64,000 bases of DNA from Harmonia axyridis (lineage: Eukaryota > Arthropoda > Insecta > Coleoptera > Coccinellidae): contig NC_059503.1 in the NCBI RefSeq assembly GCF_914767665.1, forward strand, positions 3,844,001 through 3,908,000. The letters are read 5' to 3'. Positions within the stretch are counted from its first letter, which is position 1; every line of letters begins with the position of its first letter. The notes under the pieces were generated by a model. The model had not been told where the DNA came from, did no database searches, and saw only the letters and a list, made by a program, of their open reading frames with translations. Positions 56,601 through 64,000 of the stretch are shown here, piece after piece. The translations under genes and the position numbers were made by a program.

Positions 56601-59600
56601 GTGGAATCATTGGTCCGTACTTCTTCAAAAACGATGATGGCCAGAACGTTACAGTCAATGGTGATCGGTATAGAGCCATGATTACTAACTTTTTCATTCC
56701 TGAATTGAACAACCATGATGTCCAGGAGCTGTGGTTCCAACAAGACGGCGCAACATGTCACACAGCTCGTGCCACAATCGATTTATTGAAAGACACGTTT
56801 GGTGACCGCCTAATTTCACGTTTTGGACCTGTGAATTGGCCTCCAAGATCTTGTGATTTGACACTGCTAGACTACTTTCTGTGGGGCTATGTAAAGCATT
56901 AGCCTATGCGGATAAGCCACAAACTCTTGACCATTTGGAAGACAACATTCGCCGTGTAATTGCCGATATACGGCCACAAATGTTGGAAAAAGTCATCGAA
57001 AATTGGACTTCCAGATTGGACTACATCCGAGCCAGCCGTGGCGGTCATATGCCAGAAATCTTTTCGAAAATGTAATGCCACAAGATTATCTTGCGGATAA
57101 ATAAAATTCATGTCAATCGAATAATCCATTGTTGTTTTATTGCAATTTAAATTTCTATAGCTCTGAAAAAAACACCCTTTATAAGGCTGAAGATATTCTT
57201 TTCATTTATACCTTTTTTTATATATGTTGATGTATATAAAGAAAAAAACGAAAGATATGGTCGTCAAAAGATTTTTCAACAAAGAACTATTAGTTTTGGA
57301 AAAAAGATTCGAATGAAAATGTGAAAGGGGTTGGCAATTTGCAACACATGAAAAAAAATTCTAAAAATGGTGAAAAATTGATCTTTATCACTGGATATGA
57401 TAACACCCTGTTTAAGTTACATAAACATTTCAAAAATAATTGTAGTACACTATCGGATTTTTTTGTATTTTCTTGTTTATTCTGTAGTTTGATTGTTATA
57501 TTAAATTACCAATTTTTTAGTGTCCCTACATTGGCGGAAACTTCTTCAAAATTTTGCTAAACTGTTTATTCCTCCATTTAGGCTATAAGAGAAGAAATGT
57601 GGACGAGACGTCATTATAACAATATGCAAGGCGACGAAGAAGATAGGATGTATTGGGAAGACCGTAGGCGTTACGAAGAGGAATACATGGTAATGTATGG
57701 ACACGGAAACATGCCCTTCCCCAGAGGAAGAGTCTACCCAGGTGGAGCGCCACCTCCCGTAAGTACTTTTTTGTTTGTCCGATTCGCAAATTTCTGCATC
57801 TCAGAAACCCCACGTATGTTTCAAAGACATGTGTGACAAAGGAGCATGCAATAAAAAAAAGGTTGAAAATCCAATATAGATGGTTCCATTATTTGGACTA
57901 ACTATAATTTCACTCTTCCAACAATTGATTTGTTTATTTTTTTAATATTTTTATATTTGTTATACTTGGTACCAGTTTTATAAAACTGTTTCAAAGTCTG
58001 AAATGAATGATTCAATAAAATATGTATATTAAAATTTAGTTTCTCTATTTCAGTATCGTAATGAGTTCATTACAGTTCTAAAAACAGTGCTGTAATGAAC
58101 TCATTAGAGCATCGTTTTCAGTTATATTTTTCGTTTTGTGGTTGTCTATACTGACTTCCGATCCTATCAAATTTCAAACAAACGTCAACAATTGTCAATA
58201 TAATATAATTTCGATTAAGTGAAATGATTTGCAACATTATTCTCAATTTCTCTTAATTCTGGTGGTGTCAAATCGATTTCATCAGACATAATCCACGAAT
58301 TTAATGCGTATTAGTAAATTATTTCAAAATTCAAAACGTACGATTCATATTTAAATTCCGTAATCTGTCAATTTTCGTAACAGTCACACCAACTGCCAAG
58401 ATTCAATACAAAAGTCACTAGGATATATAATCTGAATTTTTCATTGAATTTCGACAATATTTCACAAAATTTGACTGAAATAGAGAAAATATCGTCTAAT
58501 ACTCGTTGAAGAAGGCAATTCCAACAATCATGCGTTCGAATTGGAATTGGAGCCCATTCTTCAATATGTTAACCCAGATATGCCTATAGGTTATTTCGCA
58601 GACTTGAAAAATTTTTTTTTAAGAATTTTGGGTCTTTGGGTGACAAGAAATGATAACAAGTATAAAAAATAGAAGTTTTTTCACTCTACGTACAAAAATA
58701 AGCCCGTCCTATATATAGGACATTAGGCAGTTCCACTACTATTACGATCACGATCTCGATTGTGTGTGAAAATCATAAAAACATTTTACATGAACCCCTA
58801 CATCACATTTCAAGCATCTTGTAGTTGTTTTTTGATGGCAATATCCACAACGTGTCTGCTTGTCTTGTGGGGAGACAATATGGTCCAACCGGTCATAGCG
58901 TAATTCCATCTGTGGTGAATTTTTACTTGAATGACCTTGTTGGAAAGTGTATTCCTTCTTGTTTTGGGTAAGTAATAGGATGGCAATCCTTCTCCTGAAG
59001 TTCAGCTGGTCGAAGTTCCCTCCCTCCTTCTTGTGCAACTGCCATGCATTTTGGACGCACATATCAATGCAGTGTGATATTAGAGGAAAATACCATTTTT
59101 TCCCTCTCAGCGAAATTCGATACAAACTAATATTTTGGTCGGAACGATCTACGCCACCCATGTTTGAGTTGCATATATTTATCAGATGTGGTTGCATAAC
59201 CTGGAAAAATTATCAAATTATACGATGATAGCTAATCATAGAAAAACTTTACCTGAATATTTTTTTTTTCTCTCCGAGAGTATCTCTTGACTACATGAAG
59301 TGGTTCCGCTCCGGCATAATTAGAACATATTGTAACGATGCTGTTGTCATTCCACTTCACTGCTATGATGTTCTGATTCGATATTTTTTGGTAATCAAAT
59401 GTCCCACGTATTTCTTCTTTTTTGAGATTTTTGGAATTCATCAATGTATTTCCTGGCAGTCTATTCTCTCTCACAGTTCCAGTTGCGAAAAAATTCTCTT
59501 TCCGGAGGCATCAAAATTATTTCATCTACATCTGCTGCCACTTCAGGACTATCTTCCCACATAGCCAGAGCTTCGTTCAGTGAAAACCCTCCGTAATAAA

Positions 59601-62363
59601 AATACATTGATAGCTACCTATTATCCTAATGTCCTATATGTAGTACACCAAAATATAACCTCCTATACGAAAAAAAGTTCAATTTTTTTGGATTGGATGT
59701 CGATTTCATGGGATACAATAATTATTTAACTTTACAAAACCAACGATAACTTCCACATAATTCAAAAAATTATATATGAAATTTACATACCTTGCGAAAC
59801 GGATCCCAAAGTCAGCCATCGTGTGGAAATCACCAACTTCAAACACACGAATAGCGCACTAATATCTAATGAATCCGAACGAGGTGTTTATCTAACGATA
59901 GGTGGGTTCGTACTGAAGGGATGGATGCTTATATTAGTAATATAAACATTGTACCATCTGCAGGACGAGACTTGTTAGCGGTGTACTATATGTAGTACAT
60001 TAGGCATATCTGGGTTAACCCAGATAATGTCAAGTCTAACATATACTATTATGATAATATTGTAAAAATGGATCTGAAAGAAATAATCGAACAATAAATT
60101 ATATACGGAGTTTGAATGAAATTCACCCTAAGTTCGGAACTAGGTGTACATTTTTATCATCATAAGAATGAATTTCAATTAAACATTTGTTTATTCATAG
60201 TGTGAGCAAGATGCATCTCCACGAACTCCCACATTTTAAAAGCTTAAGAAATATATTAAAAGACGGTTATTCTACTTTCACTGTCTATTACTTAATGTAA
60301 CGTAATGATATATTTTCAAGGGCATACCGATGAGAAGAGCCGAATCGAGCGATGACAGGCACGTGATGGCCAGACACACTGAAATTTACCCGAAAGAAGA
60401 AGAACTACAAGCCATTCAACGGATCGTCTCTCACACCGAAAGGGCCCTCAAGATGGTGAGTGATCAGTTGGCCGAAGACAAACCAAACGATTCTACAACT
60501 GTGAAAACTGAAGGCGTCAAAATCGAGGTGGACACCAAATCTGCAGACACTCAACAGAAAGAAGACGGCCGTGATAATCAGTTGTAAGTTTTTTTTTTTT
60601 TTTCGCTGAAATAATTATTAAATCCGGAATTTCTCTTCTGGTGGGGTTCCTATTCATGATCAGTCGAAATTGCTATCATAACTTTTTTGGAAAGGCCAGT
60701 GATTAATTTTGAAGAGGGTCACCTTACTCTCGAAGCTAAACGAGAATAACTAAAAATCAGATTTAACCTGATGAGTTTATAAACGGCAATGGCGTCTCGA
60801 AACTGGTAGAAGTGCTATAGGCATATAATTTATTCCATTATATTACTGCTATAGGGTGTTTTTTTTTTTTCGAGGTATATAACTTTAAGTTGGCATTACT
60901 GTTCAAGATGGCGACCGATTTAACAGTTGTCAAGTGATTTATTCTCAGTTTGGTTTGGCAGTTCATCGTGAATAGACTCACGCCTTGAAAACGCTTGCAA
61001 ATAGTGCAATTTTATTTCGAAAATAATGGTTCTGTGCGGAATACGTATCGCGCACTACGTCCATTTTATTTTGTTTAGCGATGAAGTGCACTTCTGGTTG
61101 AATGGCTACGTCAACAAACAAAACTGCCGCATTTGGAGTGAAGCTAATCCTCAAGTGTATGTCGGAACACCGTTACATCCAGAAAAACTGACTTTTGGTG
61201 CGCTTTATGGGCTGGTGGAATCATTGGTCCGTTCTTCTTCAAAAACGATGATGGCCAGAACGTTACAGTCAATGGTGATCGGTATAGAGCCATGATTACT
61301 AACTTTTTCATTCCTGAATTGAACAACCATGATGTCCAGGAGCTGTGGTTCCAACAAGACGGCGCAACATGTCACACAGCCCGTGCCACAATCGATTTAT
61401 TGAAAGACACGTTTGGTGACCGCCTAATTTCACGTTTTGGACTTGTGAATTGGCCTCCAAGATCTTGTGATTTAACACCGCTAGACTACTTTCTGTGGGG
61501 CTATGTAAAGTCATTGGTCTATGCGGCTAAGCCACAAACCCTTGACCATTTGGAAAACAACATTAGCCGTGTTATTGCCGATATACGGCCACAAATGTTG
61601 GAAAAAGTCATCGAAAATTGGACGTCCAGATTGGACTACATCCGAGCCGGCCGTGGCGGTCATATGCCAGAAATCATATTTAAAATGTAATGCCACAAGA
61701 TTATCTCGCGGATAAATGAAATTCATGTCAATCGAATAATCCATCGTTGTTTTATTGCAATTAAAAGTTCTATAGCTCTAAAAAAAAAACACCCTTTATA
61801 ATCTGCCCGTAATACACGATGGATACTCACTACATAATCATTATTTTTGTAAGTTTTCACACGTTCAGCAGTAGATGAACGATCATAACCTTCAACTAAA
61901 CATTGACGTTTCGGATGACAGTTCTGTTTGACATATGTCATTGAAACAGGACTGTCAAATCCCGACCACGACATGGATAACCCAAGTTTGAGTATTGATA
62001 TGCTTGTATTTCGATCTTTTTTGAATGTTTGATGGTTCATGTGATTATTTTTCTGCAGGTTTTCGTTCCAACAGAACCGCGACGCAAACAGGATGCTAAA
62101 GGGTGTAATGCGCGTGGGTCATTTGGCCAAAGGTCTATTGCTGCGTGGTGACAACAAGGTCGAACTGGTCGTTCTTTGTGATGACAAACCCACCCTAACC
62201 CTTCTGAGAAAGGTCGTCGCACTGTTGCCTGGTTTCTTGAAGGAAGTCGCGCCAGAGGTTGCTTACACAGTAACCATTAACGCTGCCGAGGCAGGTTTAA
62301 CAGTTACAGGAGACAATCTAACCGTGCTCGTTCAATTGACTAGCCCCGTCATGAGGGACCAAG
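47670..62363 (+). CDS. Zfr: Zinc finger RNA-binding protein ZFR (Drosophila Zn72D), 11 exons, 3' end outside the window
   Basis: Exons: 47,670-47,719; 48,216-48,430; 49,742-49,833; 49,946-50,066; 50,985-51,198; 52,059-52,213; 53,449-53,738; 55,409-55,591; 57,582-57,758; 60,321-60,583; 62,059-62,363. Phases all match; 688 residues are visible. An Ala/Tyr/Gln-rich N-terminus (MATNNYFGFTHGG) precedes three C2H2 fingers of the dsRNA-binding type: CDVCKISCAG...HLEGQKH, CQLCDVTCTG...HIRGAKH and CKLCECRFND...HMKGRRH. The DZF domain begins with MLKGVMRVGHLAKGLLLRGD and is cut off at the donor 62,364. ZFR/Zn72D is a nuclear protein binding double-stranded RNA, partnering NF45/NF90-type proteins; in Drosophila it affects maleless splicing and ADAR editing. 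Introns hold mariner copies 9 and 10, a deleted piggyBac, MITEs and a four-copy hairpin motif. Confidence 0.94.
51857..53153 (+). repeat. Four copies of a 52-53 nt hairpin-capable motif in ZFR introns 5 and 6
   Basis: Copies lie at 51,857-51,909, 52,482-52,533, 52,800-52,851 and 53,101-53,153. Each begins GCAAGATGAATTCCAA and ends TTGGCCAGACCCTTGC. GCAAG pairs with CTTGC, and CCAA(C) with (G)TTGG, in every copy, while the loop varies. The middle two sit in 300-320 bp tandem units (about 52,421-52,740 and 52,741-53,048) that are nearly identical; the outer two keep little beyond the motif. Spacing is close to multiples of 310 bp; exon 52,059-52,213 lies between copies 1 and 2. Confidence 0.75.
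53828..54901. mobile_element. Inverted pair of CAGGGTGTTCCTAAA MITE ends in ZFR intron 7
   Basis: Left segment 53,828-53,940 (TACAGGGTATTTCTAAATTG, then AAAAAAAGTCCTATAAACAC, then TTTGTTTTGGAGATACA) is the inverse of 54,785-54,901. They may be the long TIRs of one 1.07-kb element or two separate insertions in opposite orientation. The same family occurs at 9,647-9,764. Between them no coding frame is seen. 54,440-54,690 has a vague LTR look (TGTTG...TTTCA) but no direct repeat. Confidence 0.6.
56022..56245. mobile_element. MITE-like stretch in ZFR intron 8
   Basis: TACAGGGTGTTGATCAAATA at the left looks like a MITE terminus. The right end was not found; mariner copy 9 begins at 56,246. Boundaries are uncertain. 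Confidence 0.35.
56246..57182 (+). mobile_element. Mariner-type (D,D41D) deletion derivative, copy 9, in ZFR intron 8
   Basis: Both TIRs are present (TATAGGGTGCTTTTTTTTTT and AAAAAACACCCTTTATA). The catalytic frame is open at 56,483-56,902 with QQDGATCHTA and LTLLDYFLWG, then shifts because two bases are lost after GTAAAG; the rest reads at 56,881-57,075. The internal deletion is about 12 bp larger than in most copies, and the FSDE codons begin right at the junction. Confidence 0.9.
58059..58106. repeat. 17-bp perfect hairpin in ZFR intron 9
   Basis: TAATGAGTTCATTACAG (58,059-58,075) and CTGTAATGAACTCATTA (58,090-58,106) are exact inverse complements with a 14-nt loop. Too short for an animal pre-miRNA; probably the core of a small foldback element. 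Confidence 0.7.
58573..60014 (-). mobile_element. Internally deleted piggyBac element with TTAA duplications
   Basis: TTAA flanks both sides (58,569-58,572 and 60,015-60,018). Terminal inverted repeats are exact over CCCAGATATGCCTA and TAGGCATATCTGGG. The minus strand encodes a short N-terminal start (from 59,607: GFSLNEALAMWEDSPE), then a deletion and frame change near 59,490. The C-terminal third follows: TVRENRLPGN, IIAVKWNDNSIVTICSN, a 52-bp GT-AG intron (59,252-59,201), SNMGGVDRSDQN with the last catalytic Asp, and a Cys/His-rich finger (CGYCHQKTTTRCLKCD). The first two catalytic Asp are gone, so it is non-autonomous, but its ends look usable by a source elsewhere. Confidence 0.9.
60850..61800 (+). 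mobile_element. Mariner-type (D,D41D) deletion derivative, copy 10, in ZFR intron 10
   Basis: Both TIRs are intact (CTATAGGGTGTTTTTTTTTT and AAAAAACACCCTTTATA). The catalytic domain is split by a one-base loss near 61,193 (in LTVWCAL): 61,026-61,295 holds FSDEVHFW and 61,292-61,690 holds QQDGATCHTA and LTPLDYFLWG. A base change has altered the N-terminal part (CACGCCTTGAAAACG). The family deletion junction is present. Confidence 0.9.
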
Positions 62364-64000
62364 GTAAATCTAGTTTAAGGTTACGGTCGAAGGTGAGGTG
62401 CAAATATTCAGAGTACAGTACTGCGGTCTTACATAGGTTTAAGCTGATTTCATTGCCTTTTTTTATTTTTCGAAAATGTCGTTTTAACCCGGAAATTTTT
62501 AGATTGTTCTTCAGTATCGTGTTTGTTAATTCTTGTTATAGCCGGCATCTTTCGTTTCTTAAAGGGTAGATTTTTTGAAACTTTACAATTTTATACTCGT
62601 AGTAAGTTTTGTATTCCATTCTATTTTTCAACGATTAGTTTGTACATCTTATTGCATATATTGTTATTGTTGGGCTTCAATTAGACTTGAGAGGGAAATC
62701 CACCATGTGACATTCTCGTGATCTGTCAACATTTACCCAGGGGAGGTACAAAATAATCTGGGATGTTGCCAGAATCATTGAATTATCAGGTAAAGTTAGG
62801 AATATTACAATAGGTCAAACTTTCATAAAAAAAAAAGTACTTTATGAGTCTTTATTAATTTCATCAAAATTTAAGTTTTGCGTCTTTAATTATTTTTAGA
62901 GTGATAACATCAATTTTTGTGCTAAACACGATTAGTTACCGGTTTCATTTTTTTTTACAAATGGAAAATATTGCAGTACTACAATTATTTGAAAACCCAA
63001 TAAAGGTCGGTGATTTGTAGGTAGAAATATCAGTTTTTTAACTGAGCAGTCACGTGGTGGTGTTCCCTCTTGAATTTTTATTCGATTTTTAAGATAATGT
63101 TTTCAATAAATCTGTGAAAATTATTTTAACCTGAACAGTGTTCATAAATAATAACTCTTAAGGCTTTTTAAACACTTTGGCACATTCTCCACCGAAATTT
63201 TTCACTCTTCTGAAAATCTAAAATCGTAATATAATTCAATTTCATTTAATATTTTTCTGCTAACAATGGCAGAAGTCTATTGAAGCTGACATAAAAAAAC
63301 TTAATCGATTTTACATGTTGAAAATCAGAAGAACCCAATCGGCTTCATTCGAAGCGAACAATTATGTAATGAAAATATACCCTGTGTTAACTATGTGAAA
63401 CCCGTTAAAAAAATACCTCTTAACATTTCCAGCATTCAATATGATGAAACATGAACAGCTTAAACCTTGATCGTCATTAATAAATATTGGACTTTTCTAG
63501 TTTTTCAGTCGTCAGTATTCAAGCAAGACTTCTCTGTATCAGTAATGTTGAATTTCCAAATGGTTTGATTCTTCCTGGAAGCTGAAGTGAGCATCGCTAT
63601 CATGTCACTAGTGACTTCGACTTTCATTCATTGGTCGTTTTGGGTTGGGGGTGTTTTGAAAATTATTTTTGGGTTCCTCTCTAAGTCGAAGTTATTTATG
63701 GCATCGAATACATGGCATTCAAGCGTTCATACTGATACAATGAAACAAATGAAGAAGATTTACTTGATCAAAATAGAGTAAGGTTTATTATCTTCACTCT
63801 CATTATGTCTCCGACACTAACGGTTTATTTAGTAATTTAGTCCAATACTTATCTTATGTACTGTGCAAGTTTAGTATTGATTCTAGGTGGTGTAGTATAA
63901 GGATTTTTGATCAACCGTTTGCACTTTTCAATCCTGGGAAATTCTATTCCGAATATACTTTACCGAACAGCGAAGGAAAAATTCCATAGATTTTTTTTGT
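62364..64000. other. ZFR intron 11 (to window edge)
   Basis: After the donor at 62,364 (GTAAAT) no DZF continuation is found, so the next exon is beyond the window. The open frame at 63,587-63,781 shows no DZF similarity. No repeat is recognised. Confidence 0.55.

Noticed and set aside
63587..63781. Possible additional ZFR exon
   Set aside because: The translation has no DZF similarity and the frame does not join phase 1 of the preceding exon convincingly.
1..64000. CRISPR array, operon or prokaryotic system
   Set aside because: No spaced direct repeats or prokaryotic gene organisation; repeated elements are eukaryotic transposons and intron repeats.

Overview
The window is nuclear DNA from an insect, most likely a beetle (order inferred, moderate to low confidence). 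It is AT-rich, the genes have introns with GT-AG (and two GC-AG) boundaries, and many Tc1/mariner, piggyBac, LINE and MITE remnants lie between and inside the genes. No prokaryotic, organellar or viral gene organisation is visible.

Layout. Positions 1-12,500 are a transposon-rich gene desert: a LINE reverse-transcriptase relic, six copies of one mariner-type (D,D41D, rosa-like) element, and a 590-600 bp tandem duplication. A serine-rich phosphoprotein-like gene of unknown function follows (12,561-13,922, last exon), then about 3.3 kb of non-coding DNA. Next come a complete ten-exon CCAR1 gene (17,272-24,250), a cyclophilin A/Cyp1 gene with an alternative mitochondrial N-terminus (25,527-27,373), a single-exon METTL4 methyltransferase (28,851-29,897), STARD7 on the minus strand (30,648-32,232), and a Vps62-like gene on the minus strand (33,002-35,832, 5' exons not found) with a LINE inserted in an intron. 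A complete five-exon Argonaute-2 (40,943-46,998, minus) has a very long glutamine-rich N-terminus. Head to head with it is the ZFR/Zn72D zinc-finger RNA-binding protein gene (from 47,670, plus), which runs out of the window; eleven exons are visible.

Functional themes. Four genes act on RNA or transcription (CCAR1, METTL4, AGO2, ZFR); AGO2 and ZFR share a 671 bp divergent promoter interval. Exon phases were checked by arithmetic: the AGO2 model gives 1152 aa, CCAR1 1123 aa, STARD7 508 aa and the cyclophilin 218 aa.

The most unusual material is (a) ten mariner copies, eight with the same internal deletion, which puts the catalytic domain into a new 221-residue reading frame; (b) a long foldback inside an AGO2 intron, which would put a roughly 230 bp imperfect RNA hairpin in the transcript of the siRNA effector; (c) a 52-53 nt hairpin-capable motif repeated four times in ZFR introns; and (d) an internally deleted piggyBac with intact TTAA-flanked ends.
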